A stretch of DNA of 64,000 nt, taken from contig NZ_FQUZ01000002.1 of the NCBI RefSeq assembly GCF_900129055.1, positions 87,319 through 151,318 on the forward strand. Reading direction: 5' to 3'. Position 1 is the stretch's first letter; every line of letters begins with the position of its first letter. Source of the DNA: Lampropedia hyalina DSM 16112. GTDB lineage: Bacteria > Pseudomonadota > Gammaproteobacteria > Burkholderiales > Burkholderiaceae_C. Positions 26,470 to 37,778 of the stretch are shown one piece after another. The position numbers and the translations under genes were made by a program. The notes under the pieces were generated by a model, which was not told where the DNA came from, made no database searches, and worked only from the letters and a program-made list of their open reading frames with translations.

Positions 26470-26685
26470 ATGTACCTATCCCTGCGAAAGCGTTTCGGCC
26501 AACGTGTGCGAGAGTTGCGCAAGTCAGCGGGCTTCACACAGGAAGCATTCGCCGACCGTTGCGGCTATGTGCGTGCCTATATGAGCCGCATCGAAACCGG
26601 TGGCGCGAATCTGTCGATGGATGCCATCGAGACGCTGGCAGCTGCGCTGAATGTCCCGGTCAGCAAACTGTTCGAGAACCTCTGA
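26470..26685 (+). CDS. XRE-family transcriptional regulator
   Basis: A 71-residue single-domain helix-turn-helix protein of the Cro/CI type. The helices read RVRELRKSAGFTQEAFADRCG (start of the domain) and YVRAYMSRIETGGANLSMDAIETLAAALNVPVSKLF. Length and sequence resemble R-M controller proteins and orphan XRE repressors, but no restriction-modification gene is nearby. Tandem TGTCAC repeats directly upstream suggest autoregulation. It stops 9 bp before a truncated MITE-like copy. Confidence 0.8.
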   Translation: MYLSLRKRFGQRVRELRKSAGFTQEAFADRCGYVRAYMSRIETGGANLSMDAIETLAAALNVPVSKLFENL

Positions 26686-26694
26686 ATATCATCT

Positions 26695-26758
26695 AGGGAA
26701 GGTCTGCAAAACTCTTGCGGTAAGCCCGCGCCCGCCAGTGGGATGCAGCGCAAGGCGG
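26695..26758. repeat. MITE-like element, left-arm fragment (family A)
   Basis: 64 bp identical to 22145-22208, the left arm of the full element between gabT and gabP. The right arm is missing; the sequence switches directly into a second repeat (family B) at 26762. This is a composite junction of two repeat types just after the XRE gene. Confidence 0.8.
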
Positions 26759-26761
26759 CGC

Positions 26762-26962
26762 ATGTGGCCATTGCAACGGCCTTTGACACACTAGCTGTCG
26801 TCATTGCGGCGAAGGCCGCAATCCAGTCACCCCATGTGCCATTGGGCAATACCGGTGTTTTTTCAACGTCGTCACTGGATTGCGGCCTTCGCCGCAATGA
26901 CAGGGCAATGGTCAGTTCACGAATGGTGGAAATGGAAGTCGGGCTTTGCCAGAAACGCAGGG
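26762..26962. repeat. Dispersed repeat with 28-bp perfect inverted arms, copy 1 (family B)
   Basis: Arms at 26800-26827 and 26874-26901 (GTCATTGCGGCG... and its exact complement) flank a 46-bp loop. The flanks (ATGTGGCCATT on the left; CAGTTCACGAA and TTTGCCAGAAACGCAGGG on the right) are shared with a second copy at 47539-47738. The loop is in the opposite orientation in that copy. The remaining sequence to 27072 has no gene, only a GGGCGTGTC motif at 26979 and a GAACCCTG/CAGGGTTC inverted repeat at the adaptor gene's stop. Confidence 0.75.
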
Positions 26963-27072
26963 AAATCAGTAGTCATTAGGGCGTGTCATCCATCAGATTC
27001 ACCCCAGCGTTGGAGTCAATGCGTCAATTGATTCCGTGTGGCAGAGAACCCTGCCCCAGGCACAACACCGTT

Positions 27073-28233
27073 TCAGGGTTCCGACGATGGGCCGCTCTGT
27101 GGCGCAGCTGCCGTCGCGTCTTCCGGCCATTGCGCCACACGCAGCCGCTGACCACTGTTGCTGACGCGGTGCTGTCCGGCCGTCATCACCACGTCTGCGG
27201 CAGCCAGTCCTTCGCGCACTTCCACCCAGCCGGGCTGGCGCAGTCCCAGTTGCACGGCCACCCGTTCGCTCTGGTACACACCAGCTTCAGCCTCTGCCGT
27301 GGTCGAAGCTGGGGTGATGCGGATGACGCTGGCCCCTTCGGCATTGGAGAGCACGGCCTCTTCGGGCACGGCCAGCGCGTCGGGGCGTTCTTCCAGCAAC
27401 AGCGAGAGCCGCGCGAACATGCCGGGTCGCAGGCGGTACTGCGGGTTGGGCAGGCGGGCGCGAATCGCAATCGAGCGGCCCTGTTCGTCGATCAACGGGT
27501 CGATGGCCATCAATTCGGCAGTGTGGGTTTCACCAGGCAGGGCATCGACGCTGAACTGCACGGGCTGGCCGACGGACAACTGCGGCAAATACCGCTCCGG
27601 CAGGCGGAAGTCCACGTGCATCACGGCCATGTCTTGCAGGCTGACGACTTCGTCGCCTTCGCGCAGGTAGTCGCCCACATGCACCCGGCCAATGCCCGCC
27701 ACGGCATCGAACGGGGCCACCAGCCGCAGTCGCTCCACGGTGGTCTGCGCCAGTGCCAGCCTGGCCTGGGCCACTTGCAGGTCGGCAGCACTTTCGTCCA
27801 GGCCGCGCTGGCTGATGAAGCCCTTGGCCACCAGTTCACGGTTGCGCTGGTGGTTGGCACGGGCGAGGCCCATTTCGGCCTGGGCCTGCTGCAACTGGGC
27901 ACGCTGCAACTGGCTGTCCTGCTCCAGCAGCACCTGCCCCTTGCGCACCTGCTGGCCATCCTTGAAGTGGATGCGGGTGACCATGCCGCTGGCCTGGGGG
28001 CGCAGGCTGACGCTCTGGCGCGAAACCAACGTGCCGGTGGCCTGCACTTCATCGCGCATGGGCAGCGTGCGCACCCGCTGCACTTCGATGAGTGGCAGCG
28101 AACGCGCCGGTGCAGCCGCAGGCACGGCCGTCGCAGCAGGTGCACGGCGTTCCGGCTGTTGCCACCACCATGCAGCCACACCCGCAACACACAGGGCCAG
28201 AACAATGGAAACTCGGGTCAGGGTTGGGCGCAT
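27073..28233 (-). CDS. RND efflux pump periplasmic adaptor (HlyD/AcrA family), orphan
   Basis: Membrane-fusion protein that links an inner-membrane RND pump to an outer-membrane channel. The 386 residues begin with a membrane anchor (SIVLALCVAGVAAWWW), then the barrel-sandwich halves (VQATGTLVSRQSVSLRPQASGMVTRIHFKDGQQVRKGQVL... and RLVAPFDAVAGIGRVHVGDYL), an alpha-helical hairpin between them, and the beta-barrel and MP domains. No pump or outer-membrane factor gene lies next to it: downstream is a repeat-rich gap. Either it serves a remote pump or the operon was broken by the repeat insertion. Confidence 0.87.
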   Translation of the reverse strand: MRPTLTRVSIVLALCVAGVAAWWWQQPERRAPAATAVPAAAPARSLPLIEVQRVRTLPMRDEVQATGTLVSRQSVSLRPQASGMVTRIHFKDGQQVRKGQVLLEQDSQLQRAQLQQAQAEMGLARANHQRNRELVAKGFISQRGLDESAADLQVAQARLALAQTTVERLRLVAPFDAVAGIGRVHVGDYLREGDEVVSLQDMAVMHVDFRLPERYLPQLSVGQPVQFSVDALPGETHTAELMAIDPLIDEQGRSIAIRARLPNPQYRLRPGMFARLSLLLEERPDALAVPEEAVLSNAEGASVIRITPASTTAEAEAGVYQSERVAVQLGLRQPGWVEVREGLAAADVVMTAGQHRVSNSGQRLRVAQWPEDATAAAPQSGPSSEP

Positions 28234-28456
28234 GGGAATGAAAGCAACGGTGATGAAGTGAAAAGACCAGAAAACAAGGTACGAGAGGGCCGATTATCCC
28301 CAGTATGGAAAAACAGGGGCATGGAACCCGGCATTGTGGGCGGACACACAGGTGTAGGGACTTTCATCATTTTTGCAGGGATGCCATGCGAAGATGGTTC
28401 GAGCACTGTCTATCCCTTCTACGGGGCAGTGCTTTTTGCGGTTTTCCCCCATTGCT

Positions 28457-30067
28457 ATGACAGAAATAGAATTCAAGTTCGGTATTCCCCCCCAGCGGCA
28501 TCAGGCCGTGGAAGCAGCCGTGCGGCGTGGCGCAGTCACCCGCACCCATTTGCAGGCCCGTTACTTCGACACGGCCGACAATGCCCTCACCTCCCGTGGC
28601 ATCGCGCTGCGGGTGCGCAAAGAGGAGCGACGCTGGATTCAGACCGTCAAGGCGGCTGGAGCCGACGCCATCCAGCGGCTGGAGCACAACGTGGACCTGG
28701 GCGTATTCCCCGCCGGAGTGGCCCCCGAGCCAGACCCGAACCTCCATGCGGGAACCCCCGCCGGGGACGCACTGGCCCAGGCCCTGGCAGATACCGAACA
28801 GCCGCTGGCACTGACCTACAGCACCGACATCTGGCGACTGACGCGGCTGCTGCGCATTCCCGGTGGCTGGGTGGAACTGGCACTGGACAGCGGCCACATT
28901 GCCGCCGCCGATCCCGGCAACCCGGCAGCCACCGTGAAAACCGAGGTGCTGGAGCTGGAACTGGAGCTGATTCGCGGCCACATCGACGAACTCACGGCTC
29001 TGGCACAACGCTGGGCCACGCGCCACGGCCTGTGGTTCAGCACCGTCAGCAAGGCCGAGCGCGGCGAACGCCTGCGCCAGGGACTGACAGAAGTGCCCCC
29101 GGTCAAGGCCGCCAGTGTGCGCTACCGCCCGGCGCAGATGCAATCGCCCCACGGTGCGGTGGTGTTGCAGGCCGCGCTGGCCTCGTGCCTGGCACAAATC
29201 CTGCCCAACGCCAGCGAAGTGGGAGCAGGCAGTGACGATGCCGAACAGGTTCACCAGTTGCGCATCGGCATCCGGCGTTTGCGCACGGCCCTGCGCGAAC
29301 TCGCACCGCTGGCTCCCACGCTCATCAAGCCGCAGTGGGAAGCCCCACTGGTGGCGGCCTTCCGCGCACTGGGGGAATTGCGCGACCGCGAAGAGGTGCT
29401 GGAAACCGCCCAGGCGCAATTGCTGGCTGCCGGCGGGCCGGAACTTGACCTGCCCGCCAGCGGCGAAACCCGCCCGGCCAGCGACATCGTGCGCACGCCC
29501 GCCTTCCAGACCGCACTGCTGGGCTTGATCGGCCTGACGGCACAAGACCCACACCTGCTGCGCGACATGGCCAACCAGCAGCAGGCCCTCGCACAAGCCG
29601 TAGAGGCAACAACCAGCGACGACGAAGCCGAGGCACAAACCATCGATGCCCTGCCCGCCGTCATGGATGCGGACACCACCCACCGCTACCTGCGCCTGCG
29701 CCTCAAACGCCTGCACGCCGCCAGTCTGCGCGATGGCAAGCAGTTCATGAAGCTGGACATGGAAGACCGGCACCGCACCCGCAAACGCCTCAAACGCCTG
29801 CGCTACCTGCTGGAGTTTGTGCAGCCGCTGTTCGACAAGCGTGCCAGCAACGCCTACCTGGGCCAACTGCGCCCGGCACAAGACGCACTGGGCGGCTACA
29901 ACGACGAAGTCGTCGCGCTGGCCACCTACCAAAGCCTGAGCCAGACCGAGCCACGCGCCTGGTTCGGCGTGGGCTGGTTTGCCGCCCGCCAGCACAGCCT
30001 GGCCAGCGACTGCGCCCGCCAACTGCAAAGCCTGAAAACCGCGCCACGCTTCTGGGACAAGGCGTAG
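28457..30067 (+). CDS. CYTH-CHAD domain protein (inorganic triphosphatase family)
   Basis: Two-domain protein of 536 residues. The N-terminal CYTH tunnel domain starts with the metal-binding ExExK motif (TEIEFKF: Glu3, Glu5, Lys7) and continues with YFDTADNALTSRGIALRVRK. The C-terminal CHAD domain, from about residue 230 on, is helical and histidine-rich (VHQLRIGIRRLRTALRELAP, HRTRKRLKRLRYLLEF) and binds polyphosphate. Relatives such as E. coli YgiF hydrolyse tripolyphosphate. The ATG at 28457 puts ExExK at the N-terminus; a longer frame exists. The 223-bp gap before it, shared with the divergent adaptor, shows no clear site. Confidence 0.88.
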   Translation: MTEIEFKFGIPPQRHQAVEAAVRRGAVTRTHLQARYFDTADNALTSRGIALRVRKEERRWIQTVKAAGADAIQRLEHNVDLGVFPAGVAPEPDPNLHAGTPAGDALAQALADTEQPLALTYSTDIWRLTRLLRIPGGWVELALDSGHIAAADPGNPAATVKTEVLELELELIRGHIDELTALAQRWATRHGLWFSTVSKAERGERLRQGLTEVPPVKAASVRYRPAQMQSPHGAVVLQAALASCLAQILPNASEVGAGSDDAEQVHQLRIGIRRLRTALRELAPLAPTLIKPQWEAPLVAAFRALGELRDREEVLETAQAQLLAAGGPELDLPASGETRPASDIVRTPAFQTALLGLIGLTAQDPHLLRDMANQQQALAQAVEATTSDDEAEAQTIDALPAVMDADTTHRYLRLRLKRLHAASLRDGKQFMKLDMEDRHRTRKRLKRLRYLLEFVQPLFDKRASNAYLGQLRPAQDALGGYNDEVVALATYQSLSQTEPRAWFGVGWFAARQHSLASDCARQLQSLKTAPRFWDKA

Positions 30068-30121
30068 TCACACCACACCGGCGGCCACGGCCATTTGGCC
30101 GCTATCATTGCAAAGATTCAT

Positions 30122-30148
30122 CAGGGGCAGGCAGACAGGCTGCCCCTG
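30122..30148 (+). other. 9-bp stem hairpin in the leader of the MoxR gene
   Basis: CAGGGGCAG and CTGCCCCTG pair perfectly around a 9-nt loop, 27 bp before the ATPase start and 54 bp after the CHAD gene stop. No T-run follows, so it may be a terminator of the upstream gene acting weakly or a structured leader. Confidence 0.45.
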
Positions 30149-30175
30149 TGCTTTGTCAAGAAAAAAAGGAATGCC

Positions 30176-31018
<843 letters not shown>

Positions 31019-31243
31019 AGACCCGAAAACTCGAAAACCTGAGCAAAGAATGCGACTTTCTTGCCACACTCTGCAAAATATTTCAAGAAATCGTCACGAC
31101 AATCGGTAGATAATGCTTACGGGCTTTGTCCCGATTTCAGTTTGCGGTGATTTACAGGTTTCAGTGCGCAGTAGAGGGGTTTCTCGCTAACGCGGCTCCG
31201 GGGCTCCATCGCTTCAGTCAATGTGTTTTTAGGAGTCCCTTTC

Positions 31244-31633
31244 ATGGGCAATAAGTTGTATGTCGGCAATCTTCCCTACTCGGTTCGCGACGGCGATCTG
31301 GAGCAGGCGTTCAGCCAATTCGGCGTGGTCACCAGTGCCAAGGTCATGATGGAGCGTGACACCAACCGTTCCAAGGGTTTTGGTTTCGTGGAAATGGCTT
31401 CCGACGCAGAAGCCCAGGATGCCATCAACGGCCTGAACGGTCAGCCTCTGGGCGGCCGTAACGTGGTGGTCAATGAAGCCCGTCCGCTGGAACCCCGTCC
31501 CCCCCGCAGCGGTGGCTTCGGTGGTGGTCGCAGTGGCGGCGGCTTCGGCGGTGGCCGTGGCGGCGAAGGCGGCGGCGGTGGCTTCCGCAGCCCCTACGGT
31601 GGCTCGCGCGGTGGCAACCAAGGCGGTTACTGA
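31244..31633 (+). CDS. Glycine-rich RNA-binding protein (RRM)
   Basis: A 129-residue protein with one RRM (residues 1-80) carrying RNP2 KLYVGNLPY and RNP1 KGFGFVEM, followed by a Gly/Arg-rich tail of about 45 residues. Such proteins are abundant RNA chaperones, often cold-inducible in betaproteobacteria and cyanobacteria. AGGAG lies 8 bp before the ATG at 31244. The 225-bp leader from 31019 has a possible -10 element (TAGATAAT near 31107) and is probably a long 5' UTR. A strong terminator follows. Confidence 0.9.
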   Translation: MGNKLYVGNLPYSVRDGDLEQAFSQFGVVTSAKVMMERDTNRSKGFGFVEMASDAEAQDAINGLNGQPLGGRNVVVNEARPLEPRPPRSGGFGGGRSGGGFGGGRGGEGGGGGFRSPYGGSRGGNQGGY

Positions 31634-31643
31634 TTCCCCATTC

Positions 31644-31708
31644 AACCCCTGCCGGTGATTGTCCAGCAGGGGTTGAACAAAAAAACCGGCTTTTGTGGCC
31701 GGTTTTTT
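31644..31708 (+). terminator. Tandem terminator hairpins after the RNA-binding protein gene
   Basis: First hairpin AACCCCTGC / GCAGGGGTT (31644-31674); second AAACCGGC / GCCGGTTT (31682-31704) followed by a T-run. The second is a classical intrinsic terminator. Confidence 0.88.
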
Positions 31709-31728
31709 TACGTCCTTTTACGTCCTTG

Positions 31729-32541
31729 TTACAGCGAATCGCCCTCTTTGCTGCGTGGCTTGCGCCCGCGTCCAGCCAGTGCGCGATCGAAGACGGCATC
31801 GGGCAGTACCCGCAACAGGCGCGCCACCCAGCCCATTTGCCACGGAATCACGCAGTAACTGCGCTGTGCTTCGATGACCGCATAGGCCTTGGCGGCAAAG
31901 CGGTCGGCAGGCATCAGGAACGGCATGGGGAATGGGTTGTCTGCCGTCATCGGCGTGGCAATGAAGCCGGGGCTGATGGTGGTGACTTTCACACCCGTGC
32001 CGCGCAGTTCCCCGCGCAGGCTTTCGCAATAGGCGATGACCCCGGCCTTGCTGCTGCAATAGCCACCGTGGCCGGGCAGGCCGCGCACGCCCGCCACGCT
32101 GGCAATGCCCACCAGCGTGCCACTGCCGCGCTGCTGCATGGGCTGGATGAAGGGCTGGAAGGTGGCGGCCATGCCCAGGTTGTTGGTCGCCCAGATGCGC
32201 TGCATGACGGCCAGATCGCCCCGGCGACCACTGTCCACGCCGTGGCTGATGCCTGCGTTCGCAATCACCACGTCGGGCACGCCCTGCTGTTGCAGGCAGT
32301 GCTGTGTCGCCGCCTGGATGCTGGCGGGCTGGCTGACATCGGCTCCGTACACAGCATATTGCGCGGGCGGCAGGTTTCGTGCCTGCGCCCAGGCCTGCAT
32401 GGCCTCGACTCGGCGTGCCACCAGTGCCAGCCGCCAGCCCTGTGCGGCATAGTGTGCAGCCAATGCCTGCCCCAGACCGCTGGACGCGCCGGTGATGAAG
32501 ACCAGTGGCAATGGGGAACGGGGTGCGGCAGGACGGGACAT
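31729..32541 (-). CDS. Short-chain dehydrogenase/reductase
   Basis: Classical SDR of 270 residues binding NAD(P)H. The cofactor motif TGASSGLGQ lies near residue 18, IANAG near residue 90 and the catalytic Tyr/Lys in YCSSK near residue 160, with Ser in IASVAG before it. The substrate is unknown. The ATG at 32541 was chosen: a much longer upstream frame overlaps the end of mutS. It starts 25 bp after the mutS stop on the same strand, so the two are likely cotranscribed. Confidence 0.85.
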   Translation of the reverse strand: MSRPAAPRSPLPLVFITGASSGLGQALAAHYAAQGWRLALVARRVEAMQAWAQARNLPPAQYAVYGADVSQPASIQAATQHCLQQQGVPDVVIANAGISHGVDSGRRGDLAVMQRIWATNNLGMAATFQPFIQPMQQRGSGTLVGIASVAGVRGLPGHGGYCSSKAGVIAYCESLRGELRGTGVKVTTISPGFIATPMTADNPFPMPFLMPADRFAAKAYAVIEAQRSYCVIPWQMGWVARLLRVLPDAVFDRALAGRGRKPRSKEGDSL

Positions 32542-32566
32542 GGCCAATGGCTTTCGGTGGCGGTGT

Positions 32567-35260
32567 TCAGCGGGCGGATGCCGCATCGGGCAACATGGCC
32601 TGCAATGCGTACAGGGCATCCAGAGCCGCGCGGGGGGTGAGGTTGTCCACGTCCAGCCGTGCGAGTGCATCGGCCAGCTCCTGCAAGGCAGGTTCTGCGG
32701 GCGAGGCGGGCTGTGGCGATGGCACAGACGCTGGCGCACCGTCCACGGCTCCGGCTTGCGCTGCATCGGCAAACAGATCAGCCTGCGGGCTGTGCCCCTG
32801 TTCCTGCTGCTGGAGCCGCTCCAGCGTATGGCGGGCATGGTGAATCAGCGCGGCAGGCATTCCGGCCAGCCTGGCCACCTGGATGCCGTAGCTGCGGCTG
32901 GCCGGGCCGGGCTGCAATTCGTGCAGGAACACGATGCGCTGGCCGGTTTCGGCGGCGGTGACGTGCATGTTCACGGCATGGGGCAGGCTGGCGGGCAGTT
33001 GCGTCAGCTCGAAGTAATGGGTGGCGAACAGCGTGAAGGCCTGGGTCTTGTCGTGCAGGTGTGTGGCAATGCTGCCCGCCAGTGCCAGACCGTCGTAGGT
33101 GGAAGTGCCCCGGCCGATTTCATCCATCAGCACCAGCGAGTGTGCCGTGGCGGTGTGCAGAATCTGCGCCGCCTCGGTCATCTCCAGCATGAAGGTGGAT
33201 TGCGCATTGGCCAGATCGTCGGCTGCCCCGATGCGGGTGTGGATGCCGTCGATTGGCCCCAGCCGACAGTGTGCGGCAGGCACATGGCTGCCGATGCTCG
33301 CCAGCAGCACGATCAGGGCAACCTGCCGCATGTAGGTGGACTTGCCGCCCATGTTGGGGCCGGTGATGATCTGCATGCGCGTGCGCCCGCCCATGCGCGT
33401 GTCGTTGGCAATGAACGGGGTCTGCGTGGTTTCGGCCAGCCGCGCCTCCACCACCGGGTGGCGGCCCTGTTCGATGTCGATGCACGGCTCGATGCTGAAC
33501 TGCGGCGCGCTCCAGCCCAGCGTGAGCGAACGCTCGGCCAGCGTGCACAGCACGTCCAGCTCGGCCAGCGCGCCCGCCAGTTGCATCAGTGCGTGAATGT
33601 GCGGCTGCAACTGCGTCAGCAATTGGGCGTAGAGGTATTTCTCGCGGGCCAGCGCACGCTCTTGCGCGGACAGGGCCTTGTCCTCGAAGGCTTTCAGCTC
33701 CGGCGTGATGAAGCGTTCGGCATTCTTCAGGGTCTGGCGGCGGCGGTAGTCGTCGGGCACTTTGTCCGCCTGTCCTTGCGAGACTTCGATGTAGAAACCA
33801 TGTACCTTGTTGTACTGCACGCGCAGATTGGCAATGCCGGTGCGGGCGCGCTCGCGCCCTTCCAGGGCCAGCAGGAAATCGTCACAGTGGTCGCGGATAC
33901 CGCGCAGTTCATCGAGTTCGGCATCGAAACCGGCGGCCATGACCCCACCATCGCGAATGAGCACCGCTGGCTCGTCCAGAATGGCCGCCTGCAACAGATC
34001 GGCCACGCCCGGCGGGGGCGGCAGTTGCCGCAACAGACGCTGCACCGGCGAATCGGCAGGCAGGGCGATCTGCGCCAGCTCGGCCGCATGGCGCAGGGTG
34101 TGGCGCAAGGCGACCAGCTCGCGCGGGCGCACCTGTTCCAGCGAGATGCGCGCGCTGATGCGCTCCACATCGGCCACCTGGCGCAAAGCCTGCTGCAACC
34201 GCTCCCACAGCGGCAGGGGGGCGAATTCGTCGCGCAACTGGGCAATGCAGTCCAGCCGCGCCTGGGCCTGCTGGCGGTCGCGCCGGGGCATGAGCAGCCA
34301 GCTTTTGAGCCTGCGGCTGCCCATGCTGGTGGCACAGGTGTCCAGCAGCGAGAACAGCGTGGGGCTGCTCTCGCCGCGCAGGGTCTGCACCAACTCCAGG
34401 TTGCGCTGGGTGGTGGCGGGCAGGTGCAGCAATTCGTCGTCGCGCTGCACCACAATGCCCTGAATGTGTTGCAGCTTGCGCCCTTGCGTGTGCTGGGCGT
34501 AGTGCAGCAAGGCCGCACTGGCGGCATGGGCTGCGGGCAGATCATCGGCAGACCAGGCTTGCAGACTGGCGGCCTGCAAATGTTCCTTCAGGCCGCGCTC
34601 ACCCAGTTCGGCCTCGAAATGCCAGGCGGGCTGGGTTTGCAAGGCCGCATGGCTGGTGCCGCTGCTCTTGCGCTGCTGCAACAGATTCTCCAGCCCCTCG
34701 CTGGCTGCCGCGCTGTAAATGACCTCGCTGGGGCCGATGCGATCCAGCCACGCCCCCAGCTCCTGCGGCAGGCACTGCGCCAGTTGCACCAGCCCCTGCG
34801 TCACACTCATCCAGGCCAGCCCCATCAGCGCGTTGCGGCCCTTGCCCTGCTCGCTCAGGGCCAGCAGCACGGCCTCGTGCTTGTCGGCCAGCAGGGCCGT
34901 GTCGGTCAGCGTGCCGGGCGTGATGACGCGCACCACCTTGCGCTCCACCGGCCCCTTGCTGGTGGCGGGATCGCCGATCTGCTCGCAGATCGCCACCGAC
35001 TCGCCCAACTTGATGAGCCGCGCCAGATAGGTTTCGACCGAATGAAACGGCACACCTGCCATCGGGATCGGCTGTCCCCCCGACTGGCCGCGCGCAGTCA
35101 GCGTGATGTTGAGCAGCCGCGCGGCTTTCTTGGCATCGTCGTAAAACAACTCATAAAAATCGCCCATGCGGTAGAACAGCAGAATGTTCGGATGCTGGCT
35201 CTTGAGTGCCAGATACTGCTGCATCATCGGGGTGGGGGCGGATGGGTCGGGTTTGCGCAT
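32567..35260 (-). CDS. mutS: DNA mismatch repair protein MutS
   Basis: Mismatch recognition ATPase, 897 residues. The mismatch-binding domain I contains the Phe-X-Glu-type motif in [24 protein letters not shown]; the ATPase domain has Walker [10 protein letters not shown] around residue 633, plus [16 protein letters not shown] and [13 protein letters not shown]-terminal extension rich in Ala and Pro precedes the last helical tail. The ATG at 35260 gives the normal start ([20 protein letters not shown]); the frame is open 80 codons further up but without similarity. An SDR gene follows closely. Confidence 0.96.
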   Translation of the reverse strand: MRKPDPSAPTPMMQQYLALKSQHPNILLFYRMGDFYELFYDDAKKAARLLNITLTARGQSGGQPIPMAGVPFHSVETYLARLIKLGESVAICEQIGDPATSKGPVERKVVRVITPGTLTDTALLADKHEAVLLALSEQGKGRNALMGLAWMSVTQGLVQLAQCLPQELGAWLDRIGPSEVIYSAAASEGLENLLQQRKSSGTSHAALQTQPAWHFEAELGERGLKEHLQAASLQAWSADDLPAAHAASAALLHYAQHTQGRKLQHIQGIVVQRDDELLHLPATTQRNLELVQTLRGESSPTLFSLLDTCATSMGSRRLKSWLLMPRRDRQQAQARLDCIAQLRDEFAPLPLWERLQQALRQVADVERISARISLEQVRPRELVALRHTLRHAAELAQIALPADSPVQRLLRQLPPPPGVADLLQAAILDEPAVLIRDGGVMAAGFDAELDELRGIRDHCDDFLLALEGRERARTGIANLRVQYNKVHGFYIEVSQGQADKVPDDYRRRQTLKNAERFITPELKAFEDKALSAQERALAREKYLYAQLLTQLQPHIHALMQLAGALAELDVLCTLAERSLTLGWSAPQFSIEPCIDIEQGRHPVVEARLAETTQTPFIANDTRMGGRTRMQIITGPNMGGKSTYMRQVALIVLLASIGSHVPAAHCRLGPIDGIHTRIGAADDLANAQSTFMLEMTEAAQILHTATAHSLVLMDEIGRGTSTYDGLALAGSIATHLHDKTQAFTLFATHYFELTQLPASLPHAVNMHVTAAETGQRIVFLHELQPGPASRSYGIQVARLAGMPAALIHHARHTLERLQQQEQGHSPQADLFADAAQAGAVDGAPASVPSPQPASPAEPALQELADALARLDVDNLTPRAALDALYALQAMLPDAASAR

Positions 35261-35469
35261 GGGGGATCGGTAGCAATCGGCTCTGCCACATTCTGGCCGA
35301 CGGGCACGGGCAGGAACCGCATGAACAAAAATAGGAATGAAAGCCAGCCACTGGCAGCGTGGCGGTGAAACCTCTGGCATTGTGCCAGCCTGCACTCGGG
35401 CACAATAAATAATTCCACAAAATTTGCCTTTTGTGCGACAATGCTCGGCTTGGCTCCACCAACGCCAAC

Positions 35470-35494
35470 CAAGGCTGTGAGAGCCTTGTTTTTT
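35470..35494 (+). terminator. Terminator-like hairpin within the helicase leader
   Basis: AAGGCT-GTGAG-AGCCTT followed by GTTTTTTG, 220 bp before the DEAD-box gene and just after a possible promoter (GACAAT around 35437). In the 450-bp gap between divergent mutS and the helicase this looks like a leader attenuator or the end of a short transcript. The rest of the gap shows no gene. Confidence 0.5.
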
Positions 35495-35710
35495 GTGCAT
35501 CGTCCTTCATCCTTGGCAGCTTTTGCCCTTGGCCCTCCTCGTGTGCGACGGCCCGGCAACCGACCATTGCCCCCAGCGTGTTTTCTCCGGCTGGTTTCGT
35601 TTGATGGCTGATGTTTGAACCACCAACGAAACCTTGCCCACGGCCGCGTCACAGTACTCGTGTACCCGCAGCCGTGACAGGCTCGTTCCTGCATCGAAAG
35701 CACCCATACC

Positions 35711-37594
<1,884 letters not shown>

Positions 37595-37603
37595 TTGAGC
37601 TGA

Positions 37604-37766
37604 AGGAACCGCTGAATCATTCCTCCCGGCCGCCGCATCCCCCTCTCGGGCGGTCTGCTGCGTTGGCTTTTGGGGTCAATAGCACCACTATTGACCCCAA
37701 AAACCGCCTTGCAGCCCATCCCGATAGGGGGCGCGGCGACTCGGGACGAATTAATCAGCGTTTCCT
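37604..37766. repeat. MITE-like palindromic element, diverged copy (family A)
   Basis: 163 bp with imperfect terminal inverted repeats (AGGAACCGCTGAATCA on the left; TTAATCAGCGTTTCCT on the right) and a perfect central repeat TTGGGGTCAATAG (37670-37682) / CTATTGACCCCAA (37688-37700). Internal blocks such as CCGCCGCATCCC, TGCGTTGGCTT and CCGCCTTGC match the reverse complement of the element at 22145-22309. It lies between the helicase and the metalloprotease, whose stop is 13 bp away, and may act as a bidirectional terminator. Confidence 0.75.
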
Positions 37767-37778
37767 GAACTGGCGAGT

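Noticed and set aside
26300..27072. Possible CRISPR array or restriction-modification locus around the XRE gene
   Set aside because: Only three short repeats upstream of the regulator and two dispersed repeats; no spacer pattern, cas, methylase or nuclease gene.
32492..35368. 958-codon frame antisense to mutS
   Set aside because: Low-complexity, His/Gly/Gln-rich translation typical of an antisense shadow; mutS is intact.
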